This document shows, in pieces, positions 1 through 8,330 of a stretch of DNA of 64,000 bases (its first letter is position 1; each line of letters opens with the position of its first letter). Under the pieces are notes generated by a model. That model made no database searches and had not been told where the DNA came from. It saw only the letters and a program-made list of their open reading frames with translations. Origin of the DNA: RYN-230 sp963782185 (GTDB lineage: Bacteria; Actinomycetota; Actinomycetes; Streptosporangiales; Streptosporangiaceae); assembly GCA_963782185.1 (NCBI GenBank), contig CAWAJB010000008.1, forward strand, positions 62,001 to 126,000, in the 5' to 3' direction. The translations under genes and the position numbers were made by a program.

Positions 1-1
1 G

Positions 2-697
2 ATGTGGCTGATGCCGCTGGTCATGATGGTGGTCGTCATCGCCGGAATCACCGTGGCCTACCTGCACTTCGCCCAGGGGCAGGCCACGCCCGCCCCCGCA
101 CCGGCCCGGCCGGCCCAGGCCTCCAGCAGTGCGTCGCCCAGCCTGGGCCCCTGGCAGCACATCACCACCCGGGCCGACGACCCGAAGGCCCTGTCGCTCG
201 CGGAACTGTTCCCGCCCCGCTACACGGCGGGCGGGACCGTAGTCCGGACCATCCAGCGGTCCGGGCGAAACTGCCCGAAGACGGTCCTGGGGAACCGGCT
301 GGGGGCCGCCCTGCGCAAGGCCGGCTGCACCCAGGTCATGCGGGCGAGCTACCTGTCCGCCGGGCAGAAGATCATGGCCACCGTCGGGGTGCTGAACCTG
401 GCCAGCGTGACCGACGCCGAGCACGCCGGGAAGGCGACCGGCGCGACCGCGTTCATCAAGCAGCTGCCGGCCGCGCACGGCCCGACCAGGAACCTGATGA
501 AGGGGACCGGGCTGGAAGAGGCCCAGATCAAAGGCCACTACCTGATCCTCACCTGGGCGGAGTTCACGAACCTGAAGGCCCCCGGCAGCGCGGCCCGCCG
601 GACCGAGCTGGACACGTTCTCCCGGCAGCTGGTCACCAGCACGGCCGGCATCAGCCTGACCAGCCGGATGGTGTTCGGTAAACCTCAGATCCCGTAA
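2..697 (+). CDS. Hypothetical membrane-anchored or secreted protein (5' end may lie outside the window)
   Basis: The first ATG lies at base 2, so the true start may be upstream and the protein longer. The visible 231 residues begin with a hydrophobic segment (about residues 4-24), followed by an Ala/Pro/Ser linker (about 28-50) and a globular region. This is the pattern of a single-pass protein with an extracytoplasmic domain. Two cysteines near residues 90 and 109 could form a disulfide. I recognise no family. It converges on truA, with 40 bases between the two stop codons and no clear terminator hairpin. Confidence 0.6.
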   Translation: MWLMPLVMMVVVIAGITVAYLHFAQGQATPAPAPARPAQASSSASPSLGPWQHITTRADDPKALSLAELFPPRYTAGGTVVRTIQRSGRNCPKTVLGNRLGAALRKAGCTQVMRASYLSAGQKIMATVGVLNLASVTDAEHAGKATGATAFIKQLPAAHGPTRNLMKGTGLEEAQIKGHYLILTWAEFTNLKAPGSAARRTELDTFSRQLVTSTAGISLTSRMVFGKPQIP

Positions 698-737
698 GCC
701 GGTACCCGAAACGCGGAGCTCGCGCGGCCCGGGGCCA

Positions 738-1580
738 TCAGCCCCCCGTGCGCTCGGCGGAGGCGATCCGGACCCGCCGGGTGGCCTGGGCGCGACCGGC
801 GAGCTGGCCCGGCGGCGGGTACCGGACCTCTTCCAGGCAGAGCCCGTGCGGCGGCACCACGGGGACCGCAGGGTCGCGGACCTGGGCCGTGAGCACCTGA
901 CCCGGCCATGACGAAGGCCGCGCACCCTCACCCACCCTCAGGAGCGCTCCCACCAGGGCCCGCACCATCGAGTGGCAGAACGCGTCCGCGATCACGGTGG
1001 CCTCGGCTACGGCGGCCTCCGGCCGCGCCCAGGACAGGGAGAGCAGCTCGCGGACGGTGCTCGCCCCCTCGCGGCGGCGGCAGAAGGCGGCGAAGTCATG
1101 CTCGCCGAGCAGCAGCCCGGCGGCCTCGTTCATGGCGCCGATCCCGACCGGGTGCCGGTACCAGAAAGTGTCGCAGCGGCGCAGCGGGTCCGGCCCGGTC
1201 ATATCGTCGCAGACCCGGTAGGAGTACCGGCGGCTCAGCGCGGAGAACCGGGCGTCGAACCCGTCCGGGGCAAGGCCGATCCGGCGGACCCGGACGTCGG
1301 GGGGGAGCAGCCCGGCCAGCCGGCGCAGGATAGCTGGCGCCGCCTCCTGCCAGGCGGCCGCGGGCAGGTCGGCGTGTGCGACCTGGCCGCGCGCATGGAC
1401 TCCGGCGTCGGTCCGGCCCGCCACGGTCAGCTGGACCGGCGGGTCGGCCCGCAGCATCCGGGTCAGCGCGTCCTCCAGCACCTGCTGGACCGTGCGCTGG
1501 CCAGGCTGGCGGGCCCAGCCAGAGAAGCCGCCGCCGTCGTAGCTGAGGTCGATCCGGACCCGGCAGGCCTCAGCATTCAA
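738..1580 (-). CDS. truA: tRNA pseudouridine synthase A
   Basis: Makes pseudouridine at positions 38-40 of the tRNA anticodon arm. The 280-residue protein has the TruA signature GRTDAGVHA, which places the catalytic Asp at residue 58, and a C-terminal part with the conserved GALLRVGEG segment. The start is a TTG 17 bases after the rplQ stop, preceded by a GGGAG ribosome binding site that nearly touches that stop, so the gene is probably co-transcribed and coupled with rplQ. truA downstream of rplQ is the usual actinobacterial and Firmicute arrangement. Confidence 0.95.
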   Translation of the reverse strand: MNAEACRVRIDLSYDGGGFSGWARQPGQRTVQQVLEDALTRMLRADPPVQLTVAGRTDAGVHARGQVAHADLPAAAWQEAAPAILRRLAGLLPPDVRVRRIGLAPDGFDARFSALSRRYSYRVCDDMTGPDPLRRCDTFWYRHPVGIGAMNEAAGLLLGEHDFAAFCRRREGASTVRELLSLSWARPEAAVAEATVIADAFCHSMVRALVGALLRVGEGARPSSWPGQVLTAQVRDPAVPVVPPHGLCLEEVRYPPPGQLAGRAQATRRVRIASAERTGG

Positions 1581-1597
1581 CGGCGACGGCTCCCTGG

Positions 1598-2194
1598 CTA
1601 CTTCTCCGGCGTCCCGGCGGAGTCCTCGTCCTCGCCGTCGGCCGAGTCGTCCGCTGTGGCCTCGTCCACAGGGGCCTCGTCCACAGGGGCCTCGCTGGCG
1701 TCCGCCTCGGCTGTGACGTCAGCGTCGACGGCCTCGGCTTCCTCGGTGGCGGGGGCGGCGGCCTCCGCTGTCGCGGCGGCCGGGCGGGCGGCGGGCGGCG
1801 TCCGCCGTCCCCGGCGCCGGCGCGGCTTGACTTCCGCTTCCTCCTGGACCAGTTCGATCACCGCGAGCGGGGCGTTGTCGCCCTTGCGCGGGCCGATCTT
1901 GGTGATCCTGGTGTATCCGCCCTCACGGGTGGCGAACTGCGGCCCGATCTCGGTGAACAGGGTGTGCACCACGCCCTTGTCGGTGACCACGGTGAGCACC
2001 TCGCGCCGCGCGGACAGGTCACCGCGCTTGGCGAAGGTGATAAGCCGCTCTGCGTACGGCCGGAGCCGACGGGCCTTGGCCTCGGTCGTGGTGATCTTGC
2101 CGTGCTCGAACAAGGCGGTGGCCAGGTTCGCCAGCAGGTGCCTCTGGTGGGCAGCGCTACCGCCCAGCCGGCGGCCCTTGGTGGGCGTGGGCAT
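1598..2194 (-). CDS. rplQ: 50S ribosomal protein L17 with acidic C-terminal extension
   Basis: L17 of the large subunit. Residues 1 to about 118 are a standard L17 (start MPTPTKGRRLGGSAAHQRHL; body ending near TRITKIGPRKGDNAPLAVIEL). The last 80 or so residues are a low-complexity Ala/Glu/Asp tail with a repeated EAPVD unit, encoded by a duplicated 15-bp segment near 1670-1700. Such tails occur on actinobacterial L17, but this one is long. The gene lies between rpoA and truA in the alpha operon. Confidence 0.96.
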   Translation of the reverse strand: MPTPTKGRRLGGSAAHQRHLLANLATALFEHGKITTTEAKARRLRPYAERLITFAKRGDLSARREVLTVVTDKGVVHTLFTEIGPQFATREGGYTRITKIGPRKGDNAPLAVIELVQEEAEVKPRRRRGRRTPPAARPAAATAEAAAPATEEAEAVDADVTAEADASEAPVDEAPVDEATADDSADGEDEDSAGTPEK

Positions 2195-2254
2195 CGGAAC
2201 GTTCTCCTCGGTTCGCTGGCCGGGCCTGCCCGGCCCGGCCAGTACTACTCGGGA

Positions 2255-3271
2255 TCAGTACTGCTCGGTCTCGACGTAGCTGTCGTCGTCGTCCGCGCCG
2301 TAGCTGTCCGCGGCGCTGCCCGGGTCGAATCCGGGCGGGGAGTCCTTGAGCGCCAGCCCCATGTCGGTCAGCTTCTGCTTGACTTCCTCGATCGACTTGG
2401 CGCCGAAGTTGCGGATGTCGAGCAGGTCCTGCTCGCTGCGGGCGACCAGCTCACCCACGGTGTGGATGCCCTCCCGCTTGAGGCAGTTGTAGGAACGGAC
2501 AGTCAGGTTGAGCTCCTCGATCGGCAGGGCCAGGTCCGCCGCGAGAGCAGCGTCCGTGGGCGACGGGCCGATGTCGATGCCCTCGGCCTCGACGTTCAGC
2601 TCGCGGGCCAAGCCGAACAGTTCGACGAGAGTCTTACCCGCGCTGGCCACCGCGTCCCGGGGACGCATGGACGGCTTGGTCTCCACGTCGAGGATGAGCT
2701 TGTCGAAGTCGGTCCGCTGCTCCACACGGGTGGCCTCGACCTTGTAGGTGACCCGCATCACCGGCGAGTAGATGGAGTCGATCGGGATACGGCCGATCTC
2801 CTGGCCGGGCTGCTTGTTCTGGGCGGCGGACACGTAGCCGCGGCCGCGCTCCACCGTCAGCTCCATCTCCAGCTTGCCCTTGGCGTTCAGCGTGGCGATG
2901 TGCAGATCCGGGTTGTGCACCTCGACGCCGGCCGGCGGCGCGATGTCCGCGGCGGTTACCTCACCGGGACCCTGCTTGCGCAGGTACATGACCACCGGCT
3001 CGTCCTGCTCCGAGGACACGACCAGCGCCTTGAGGTTGAGGATGATGTCGGTGACATCCTCCTGGACCCCGGGGACGGTGGAGAACTCATGCAGGACCCC
3101 CTCGATCCGGATGCTGGTGACGGCCGCACCGGGGATCGAGGAGAGCAGCGTACGGCGGACTGAGTTCCCGATCGTGTAGCCGAAACCTGGCTCGAGCGGC
3201 TCGATGACGAACCGCGACCGGAAGTCGCCGGCCTGCTCTTCGGTCAGAGTCGGACGCTGGGCGATGAGCAT
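2255..3271 (-). CDS. rpoA: DNA-directed RNA polymerase subunit alpha
   Basis: Alpha subunit of RNA polymerase. It has 338 residues, normal for the family. The N-terminal assembly domain (about 1-230, with TIGNSVRRTLLSS) is followed by a linker and the C-terminal DNA- and activator-binding domain (about 250-315, with NLTVRSYNCLKREGI and RNFGAKSIEEVK). It ends in a short acidic tail rich in Asp, as in other actinomycetes. The ATG is preceded by AAGGGG at good spacing. It sits in the alpha operon between rpsD and rplQ. Confidence 0.98.
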   Translation of the reverse strand: MLIAQRPTLTEEQAGDFRSRFVIEPLEPGFGYTIGNSVRRTLLSSIPGAAVTSIRIEGVLHEFSTVPGVQEDVTDIILNLKALVVSSEQDEPVVMYLRKQGPGEVTAADIAPPAGVEVHNPDLHIATLNAKGKLEMELTVERGRGYVSAAQNKQPGQEIGRIPIDSIYSPVMRVTYKVEATRVEQRTDFDKLILDVETKPSMRPRDAVASAGKTLVELFGLARELNVEAEGIDIGPSPTDAALAADLALPIEELNLTVRSYNCLKREGIHTVGELVARSEQDLLDIRNFGAKSIEEVKQKLTDMGLALKDSPPGFDPGSAADSYGADDDDSYVETEQY

Positions 3272-3395
3272 TGGTACCCCTTTCCGCGACGCCCGCTATT
3301 TGACGCCGCGATCTTCACTGACGGCTGGCCGGGTACTGGCACCCGGGCCGTCTCCCGCGGGGCCGCCACCGGTGCGGCGGCCCGTAGCGAGTTTA

Positions 3396-4022
3396 TTACT
3401 TCGAGTAGTACTCGACGATGAGCTGCTCCTGGACCTGGGTGTCGATCTGGGCCCGGGCCGGGAGCTGGTGGATCAGGATGCGCATCTTGTCCGGGATGAC
3501 TTCCATCCAGGCCGGGGACGGCCGCTCGCCGGCTTCGGCGCGCGCCACCACCATCGGGGTCAGCTCCAGGGACTTCGGCTTGACCTCGACGATGTCGTTC
3601 TCGCTCACCCGGTAGGACGGAATGTCCACTTTCTTGCCGTTGACGACAAAGTGGCCGTGCCGGACGAGCTGGCGGGCCATGTCCCGGCTCTTCGCGAACC
3701 CCGCCCGGTACACCACGTTGTCCAGGCGGCTCTCCAGGATCTGGAGCAGGTTCTCGCCGGTCATACCCCGCTTGCGGGTGGCTTCCTCATAGTAGCCGTG
3801 GAACTGCCGCTCGAGGATGCCGTAGACCCGGCGGGCCTTCTGCTTCTCCCGGATCTGGAGCAGGTACTCGCTCTCCTTGGGCCGGTTGCGGCCATGCTCA
3901 CCCGGCGGATAGGGCCGGATCTCAATGGGGCACTTCGGCGAATCGCACTTGGCGCCCTTCAGGAAGAGCTTCATCTTCTCGCGGCGGCAGAGCTTGCAGT
4001 CCGCGCCCGTGTATCGAGCCAT
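3396..4022 (-). CDS. rpsD: 30S ribosomal protein S4 (zinc-binding form)
   Basis: Primary 16S rRNA-binding protein of the 30S body. In model bacteria it also represses the alpha operon at translation. The 208 residues are typical length. The N-terminus has four cysteines (CKLC near residue 9, then C near 26 and 31), the C+ zinc-binding form. An S4 RNA-binding domain follows (about 95-160, SRLDNVVYRAGFAKSRDMAR). A GAGGAG ribosome binding site precedes the ATG. There is a 124-bp gap to rpoA. Confidence 0.97.
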   Translation of the reverse strand: MARYTGADCKLCRREKMKLFLKGAKCDSPKCPIEIRPYPPGEHGRNRPKESEYLLQIREKQKARRVYGILERQFHGYYEEATRKRGMTGENLLQILESRLDNVVYRAGFAKSRDMARQLVRHGHFVVNGKKVDIPSYRVSENDIVEVKPKSLELTPMVVARAEAGERPSPAWMEVIPDKMRILIHQLPARAQIDTQVQEQLIVEYYSK

Positions 4023-4036
4023 CTTCGCGCTACTCC

Positions 4037-4438
4037 TCAGACCCGGCGCCGCTTCGGCGGGCGGCAGCCATTGTGCGGAACCGGGGTGACGTCCTGGATC
4101 GAGCCGACCTCCAGGCCGGTCGCCTGCAGCGACCGGATGGCGGTCTCCCGTCCGGACCCAGGACCCTTGACGAACACGTCAACCTTGCGCATCCCGTGCT
4201 CCATGGCACGGCGCGCCGCGGCCTCCGCCGCCATCTGCGCCGCGAAAGGCGTGGACTTGCGGGATCCCTTGAACCCGACCTGGCCGGATGACGCCCAGGA
4301 AATGACGTTGCCCACCGGATCGGTGATCGAGACGATGGTGTTGTTGAACGTGCTCCTGATGTGGGCGTGCCCGTGAGCGACGTTCTTCCGTTCTTTACGG
4401 CGCACCTTCTTGGCGCCGGTGCGGCTCTTTGGCGGCAT
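4037..4438 (-). CDS. rpsK: 30S ribosomal protein S11
   Basis: S11 of the 30S platform, 133 residues. The reading frame is open further upstream, but the conserved S11 N-terminus (MPPKSRTGAKKVRRKERKNV) begins at the ATG at 4438, which gives the usual length. The conserved core (HIRSTFNNTIVSITD) and the basic C-terminus ending PKRRRV are present. It is 14 bases upstream of rpsD in the alpha operon. Confidence 0.97.
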   Translation of the reverse strand: MPPKSRTGAKKVRRKERKNVAHGHAHIRSTFNNTIVSITDPVGNVISWASSGQVGFKGSRKSTPFAAQMAAEAAARRAMEHGMRKVDVFVKGPGSGRETAIRSLQATGLEVGSIQDVTPVPHNGCRPPKRRRV

Positions 4439-4524
4439 GTGCTTCCTATCCAGTGAGGTCGTCGGTCCGCAGTGTGGCGGGACCCGGTGATCTGGCCCCG
4501 GCCAGCAGTGGCAACGGGCGCGGA

Positions 4525-4905
4525 CTACTTCTTCCCGGCCTTCTTCTTGCCGGCCACTGTCTTCTTCCTGCCCTTGCGGGTGCGGGCGTTCGTCTGGGTG
4601 CGCTGGCCGTGCACCGGCAGCCCACGACGATGACGAATGCCCTGATAGCACCCGATCTCGATCTTCCGGCGGATGTCCGCCTGCACCTCACGGCGCAGAT
4701 CGCCTTCGACCCGGTAGGTCGCTTCGATCCAGTCACGGAGACGGACCAGGTCGTCCTCTCCGAGCGCGTGGACCCTCGTGTCGCCGCTGACGCCAGTGGC
4801 GCTCAGCGTCTCGAGCGCACGGGTGCGCCCGATTCCGTAGATGTAGGTGAGAGCGACCTCCAGCCGCTTATCGCGGGGGAGGTCGACGCCAACGAGGCGT
4901 GCCAT
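4525..4905 (-). CDS. rpsM: 30S ribosomal protein S13
   Basis: S13 of the 30S head, which contacts the large subunit and P-site tRNA. It has 126 residues starting MARLVGVDLPRDKRLEVALT. The GIRHRRGLPVHGQRT segment is the conserved RNA-binding part, and the tail is Lys-rich (KGRKKTVAGKKKAGKK). It follows rpmJ after 143 bases that contain a perfect hairpin (4997-5024), so it may have its own control or processing point. Confidence 0.97.
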   Translation of the reverse strand: MARLVGVDLPRDKRLEVALTYIYGIGRTRALETLSATGVSGDTRVHALGEDDLVRLRDWIEATYRVEGDLRREVQADIRRKIEIGCYQGIRHRRGLPVHGQRTQTNARTRKGRKKTVAGKKKAGKK

Positions 4906-4996
4906 GGGCGGGCAGTTCTCCTTTTCATCGAGGAGGTCTGCGCGACCGCTCCCCCGCCCCTGCCCGGGCCGGGCCCCGGCCTCCTACCGGGGGTGA

Positions 4997-5024
4997 CCCG
5001 TGTGCGACTAGTGCCGCACACGGG
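4997..5024 (-). promoter_or_regulatory. Perfect hairpin between rpmJ and rpsM
   Basis: A 10-bp perfect inverted repeat (arms 4997-5006 and 5015-5024, CCCGTGTGCG and its complement, 8-nt loop) lies in the rpmJ-rpsM gap. No T-run follows it, so it may be an RNA processing site, an attenuator, or part of an S4-type control region rather than a full terminator. Confidence 0.45.
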
Positions 5025-5048
5025 CTGCGGTGCGTGTGGGTTCGGGCG

Positions 5049-5162
5049 TCAGCCCTGGCGCTGCTTGTGCCGCGGGTCAGAGCAGATGACCATGACGCGG
5101 CCATGCCGCCTGATCACCCGGCACTTGCTGCAGATCTTCTTCACACTCGGCTTGACCTTCAT
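5049..5162 (-). CDS. rpmJ: 50S ribosomal protein L36
   Basis: A 37-residue protein starting MKVKPSVKKICSKCRVIRRH. It is the zinc-ribbon (C+) form of L36: Cys-X2-Cys, then a third Cys (VICSD) and a His (RHKQRQG). It sits between infA and rpsM, its standard place. The ATG at 5162 is preceded by GGAGG. Confidence 0.96.
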   Translation of the reverse strand: MKVKPSVKKICSKCRVIRRHGRVMVICSDPRHKQRQG

Positions 5163-5210
5163 CGTGGCCTCCTCCGGCGCTGGGACGGGTCAATGTCCTG
5201 CGTCAGTCCG

Positions 5211-5432
5211 TTACTTGTACCGGTAGACAATCCGGCCACGGCTCAGGTCGTACGGGCTCAGCTCAACGACTACCCGGTCATCCGGCAGGATGCGGATGTA
5301 GTGCATCCGCATCTTCCCGCTGATGTGGGCGAGGACCTTGTGCCCATTGTCTAGCTCCACCCGGAAGAAGGCATTGGGAAGTGACTCGACGATCCTGCCC
5401 TCGATCTCGATGGCGCCGTCCTTTTTGGGCAT
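5211..5432 (-). CDS. infA: Translation initiation factor IF-1
   Basis: IF-1 binds the 30S A site during initiation. The 73 residues match the family almost end to end (MPKKDGAIEIEGRIVESLPN at the start, SPYDLSRGRIVYRYK at the end), forming a single S1-like OB fold. GGAGG lies just upstream of the ATG. It heads the infA-rpmJ-rpsM-rpsK-rpsD-rpoA-rplQ-truA run. A promoter candidate lies about 175 bp upstream. Confidence 0.98.
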   Translation of the reverse strand: MPKKDGAIEIEGRIVESLPNAFFRVELDNGHKVLAHISGKMRMHYIRILPDDRVVVELSPYDLSRGRIVYRYK

Positions 5433-5607
5433 GTCCTCCGCGCTTCACTGTCGGGCCCGCTCGCCACCGGCGACGGTGTGCAGGCGGGTGTTGTCTACGT
5501 TTGTGTCGTCGTGCATCCCAGGACTGTGCCGAACCAGGAATGCGGGGTGTCGCGTCCGTGAGGCAACCGGCAAACGCCAGCACAGGGCAACTCACGAACC
5601 GCAGCAG

Positions 5608-5637
5608 AGTCTACGCGACCCTGCCCGACATTGCGAA
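5608..5637 (-). promoter_or_regulatory. Candidate promoter of the infA (alpha) operon
   Basis: On the minus strand, TTCGCA (-35, 5632-5637) and TAGACT (-10, 5608-5613) are 18 bp apart, between the terminator-like hairpin at 5643-5666 and infA. The same -10 with a near-identical -35 and spacing occurs ahead of tRNA-Trp. The remaining leader down to infA (5433-5607) shows no other gene. Confidence 0.4.
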
Positions 5638-5642
5638 CCAGA

Positions 5643-5666
5643 GGCGGGGCAGGAAAATTCCCCGCC
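5643..5666 (-). terminator. Terminator-like hairpin after the secY-adk-DUF1707 unit
   Basis: Seven-bp GC stem (GGCGGGG at 5643-5649, CCCCGCC at 5660-5666) with a 10-nt A/T-rich loop, 72 bp past the DUF1707 stop and just upstream of the infA promoter candidate. There is no U-run, as is common in actinomycetes. Confidence 0.45.
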
Positions 5667-5737
5667 CCGTTCCCTTCCCGGGTCCGCTCCCAAAGCTTAC
5701 TCCCCGGCGCCTATTCCCCCGCACCTACTCAGCCCAC

Positions 5738-6004
5738 TTACTCGGCAGGGCCCTGCCACGGGAGCGGCGCGTGGCCGGTCCGGCCGCGGCGCAGCTTGGC
5801 TTCGGGCAACTCGTACAGGTCGATACCGGGCAGATCCGCCATCAGCTCGTCCAGCTGGCCGAGGGTCTTCGCCGCGTAGGCCAGGTCCAGCCGCTCGTGG
5901 AACTCCTCAGCCGTGAGCCGGCCAGCGGCGAGGTGCTCACGCAGCAGGGCCGCGGCGCGGTCGCGGTCCGCGTCGGACGCGCGGATCTTCGGATCGCTCG
6001 GCAT
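5738..6004 (-). CDS. DUF1707 (SHOCT-like) small protein
   Basis: An 88-residue protein that opens with the DUF1707 core MPSDPKIRASDADRDRAAAL, continuing through LTAEEFHERLDLAYAAKTL and ELMADLPG. This short N-terminal domain is widespread in actinobacteria, often fused to membrane segments or regulators. Here it stands alone with a polar tail. The start at 6004 has a perfect AGGAGG six bases upstream and is preferred over an in-frame ATG at 6043. It occupies the slot between adk and infA where map is normally found. Function unknown. Confidence 0.75.
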   Translation of the reverse strand: MPSDPKIRASDADRDRAAALLREHLAAGRLTAEEFHERLDLAYAAKTLGQLDELMADLPGIDLYELPEAKLRRGRTGHAPLPWQGPAE

Positions 6005-6050
6005 CCGCAACCTCCTGGGCTGTCTTGCGTCCACCGTACCCATGAGACCG

Positions 6051-6147
6051 ATTCCCGCCGGCCGCGCTACGGCGCGGCCGGGTCATTCCCGCCGGCCACG
6101 CTACGGCGCGGCCGGGTCATTCCCGCCGGCCACGCTACGGCGCGGCC
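6051..6147 (-). repeat. Triple 34-bp tandem repeat of hairpins after adk
   Basis: Three direct copies of a 34-bp unit (6051-6084, 6085-6118, 6119-6147 partial) fill the gap between the adk stop codon and the DUF1707 ribosome binding site. Each copy holds an 8-bp stem, GGCCGCGC/GCGCGGCC, around a 4-nt loop. Copies 2 and 3 carry one base change. It is an A/C mismatch on the plus strand but a G-U wobble in the minus-strand transcript. The last copy ends exactly at the adk stop. Confidence 0.85.
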
Positions 6148-6801
6148 TCAGCGGATGAACCGCCGCAGCGCGCTGAGGGCCCGCTCGGTGATCTCCTCCA
6201 CCGGGCCGGTGGCGTCGATGCCCAGCAGGATGCCCTCGTCCGCGTAGAAGGCGACGAGCGGGGCGGTCTGCTCCTGGTAGACCTCGATCCGGTGCCGGAT
6301 CGTCTCCTCGCGGTCGTCGTCGCGCTGGAACAGCTCACCGCCGCAGTCGTCGCACTGGTTCCGGCGCGCGGGCGGATCGAACAGCGCGTGCCAGACGCGC
6401 CCGCACCGGCGGCAGGTCCGGCGGCCGGACAGGCGCCGGACCACCTCGTCGTCGTCCACCACGAGTTCCAGGACCACATCCAGCCGGGTGTCCCAGGCCG
6501 CGAGCAGCTTCTTGAGCGTCTCGGCCTGCGGGACGGTCCGCGGGAACCCGTCCAGCAGGAACCCCGACTGCGTATCGTCCTCCTGCAGCCGGTCGGTGAC
6601 CATGGCGATGGTCACCTCGTCGGGGACCAGGTCGCCGCGCCCCATGAACGACTGAGCGCGGCGGCCGAGCGCCGTCCCCTGGCTGACGTTGGTTCGGAAG
6701 ATGTCACCTGTCGAGATCTTCGGGATGGACAGATGCGACGCTATGAACTGGGCCTGTGTCCCCTTGCCCGCACCGGGGGGCCCGACGAGGACGACTCGCA
6801 C
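6148..6801 (-). CDS. adk: Adenylate kinase (long, zinc-LID form)
   Basis: Interconverts AMP + ATP with 2 ADP. The 217-residue protein starts with the P-loop GPPGAGKGTQ (residues 7-16), has the AMP-binding DGFPRTVPQAE, and a long LID domain with four cysteines (CRRC and CDDC) that would bind zinc. The start is a GTG overlapping the secY stop by one base (TAGTG), so it is translationally coupled to secY. Three tandem hairpins begin directly at its stop codon. Confidence 0.97.
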   Translation of the reverse strand: MRVVLVGPPGAGKGTQAQFIASHLSIPKISTGDIFRTNVSQGTALGRRAQSFMGRGDLVPDEVTIAMVTDRLQEDDTQSGFLLDGFPRTVPQAETLKKLLAAWDTRLDVVLELVVDDDEVVRRLSGRRTCRRCGRVWHALFDPPARRNQCDDCGGELFQRDDDREETIRHRIEVYQEQTAPLVAFYADEGILLGIDATGPVEEITERALSALRRFIR

Positions 6802-8120
6802 TATCGCAGGAAGCCCTCATAGTTGCGCTGCTGCAACTGGCTCTCGATCTGCTTCACCGTGTCCAGCCCCACCCCCACCGCGATCAGGATGCTGGTTCCG
6901 CCGAACGGGAACTGGCTCCCCACCCCCAGCAGCGCGAACGCCACCATCGGGACGAGGGCGATGAGGGCCAGGTAGAGGGAACCCGGGGCCGTGAGCCGGG
7001 TGAGCACGTAGTTCAGGTACTGGGCGGTCGGCCGCCCGGGGCGGATGCCGGGGATGAACCCGCCGTACTTCTTCATGTTGTCCGCCACCTCGGTCGGGTT
7101 GAACGTGATGGACACGTAGAAGTACGTGAAGAACACGATCAGGACGAAGAACAGTCCCATGTACAGCGAGGAGTCGCCATTGGTCCCGTTGCCCAGGTAC
7201 TTCTCCACGAACGTGACCCAGCCCGACGGATGGGTCTTGCTGCCGAACATCGTGGCGGCCAGTTCCGGGATGTAGAGCAGTGACGAGGCGAAGATGACCG
7301 GGATGACGCCGGCCTGGTTCACCTTCAGCGGGATGTAGGTGGAGGTCCCGCCGTACATCTTGCGGCCGACCATGCGCTTGGCGTACTGCACCGGGATGCG
7401 GCGCTGGGCCTGCTCCATGAAGACCACGAAGGCCACGATCCCGATTCCGACCAGCAGCACGATGGCCAGCACGAACGCGTGCTTGACGCGGTAGACGTCG
7501 GCCAGGTAGCCGAACATCTGGGAGATGACGGTGGTGAAGATGAGCACGGACATGCCGTTGCCCACGCCCCGGTCGGTGATCAGCTCGCCCAGCCACATGA
7601 TGACGGCGGTGCCGGCGGTCATGCAGATGACCATGGTGGAGATGGTGAACACCGACGAGTCCGGGATCAGCGACTGGGTGCACTGGGGGAACAGGTTGCC
7701 CGAGCGGGCGAACGCCACGATCCCGGTGGACTGGAGAACAGCCAGCCCGACCGTCAGGTACCGGGTGTACTGGGTGATCTTGGCCTGGCCGGCCTGGCCT
7801 TCCTGGCGCAGGGTCTCCAGCCGCGGGATCACGACGGCCAGCAGCTGGAGGATGATGCTGGCCGTGATATACGGCATGATGCCGAGGGCGAACACCGATA
7901 GCCTGAGCAGCGCACCACCGCTGAACAGGTTCACGAGCTGGTAGACGCCGGCCGCGCTGCTCTTGCTCTCCAGCCCGGTGCAGAACGTGACGGCTTTCTC
8001 GGAGATACCCGGGGTGGGCACGGCCGCGCCGAACCGGAAGACAGCCAGCATCCCCAGCGTGAACAGCAGCTTCTTGCGCAGGTCAGGCGTCCGGAAGGCC
8101 CGGAGGAACGCGGTCAGCAT
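6801..8120 (-). CDS. secY: Preprotein translocase channel subunit SecY
   Basis: Central channel of the Sec translocase in the cytoplasmic membrane, 439 residues with about ten membrane segments. Recognisable family blocks are FRFGAAVPTPGIS near the N-terminus, SLYMGLFFVLIVFFTYFYVS, and the cytoplasmic loop FIPGIRPGRPTAQYL. It ends the spc cluster, with adk overlapping its stop. It is 210 bp downstream of rplO, an unusually wide gap that may hold a promoter. Confidence 0.98.
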   Translation of the reverse strand: MLTAFLRAFRTPDLRKKLLFTLGMLAVFRFGAAVPTPGISEKAVTFCTGLESKSSAAGVYQLVNLFSGGALLRLSVFALGIMPYITASIILQLLAVVIPRLETLRQEGQAGQAKITQYTRYLTVGLAVLQSTGIVAFARSGNLFPQCTQSLIPDSSVFTISTMVICMTAGTAVIMWLGELITDRGVGNGMSVLIFTTVISQMFGYLADVYRVKHAFVLAIVLLVGIGIVAFVVFMEQAQRRIPVQYAKRMVGRKMYGGTSTYIPLKVNQAGVIPVIFASSLLYIPELAATMFGSKTHPSGWVTFVEKYLGNGTNGDSSLYMGLFFVLIVFFTYFYVSITFNPTEVADNMKKYGGFIPGIRPGRPTAQYLNYVLTRLTAPGSLYLALIALVPMVAFALLGVGSQFPFGGTSILIAVGVGLDTVKQIESQLQQRNYEGFLR

Positions 8121-8197
8121 GCGCCGTCCTCAACTAGATGGGTCAACGGGGTGGTGCCGCGCCCTCCCGAGGGGTGGCGGCGACGGCCGGTGCGCCG

Positions 8198-8225
8198 CAG
8201 TGTAACGCGTTCGCTGCACTGTAAC
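8198..8225 (-). promoter_or_regulatory. Possible internal promoter region upstream of secY
   Basis: Within the 210-bp rplO-secY gap, two near-identical segments (minus strand GTTACAGTGC and GTTACACTGC, 19 bp apart) each contain a -10-like hexamer, TACAGT and TACACT. No good -35 was found for either, so this is weak. Confidence 0.25.
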
Positions 8226-8330
8226 AGCCCCTGCGCGCGGCGATGATGACTGTGCGCTGCCGGCCAGTGGACAACGCGCCACGGCGGCGGCGCCGGGCAG
8301 ACCCGGGCCGCCGCCAGGCCGGCACTCACA

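Noticed and set aside
8121..8330. A small gene in the rplO-secY gap
   Set aside because: The open frames there are short Arg/Ala-rich shadows with no ribosome binding site or family resemblance.
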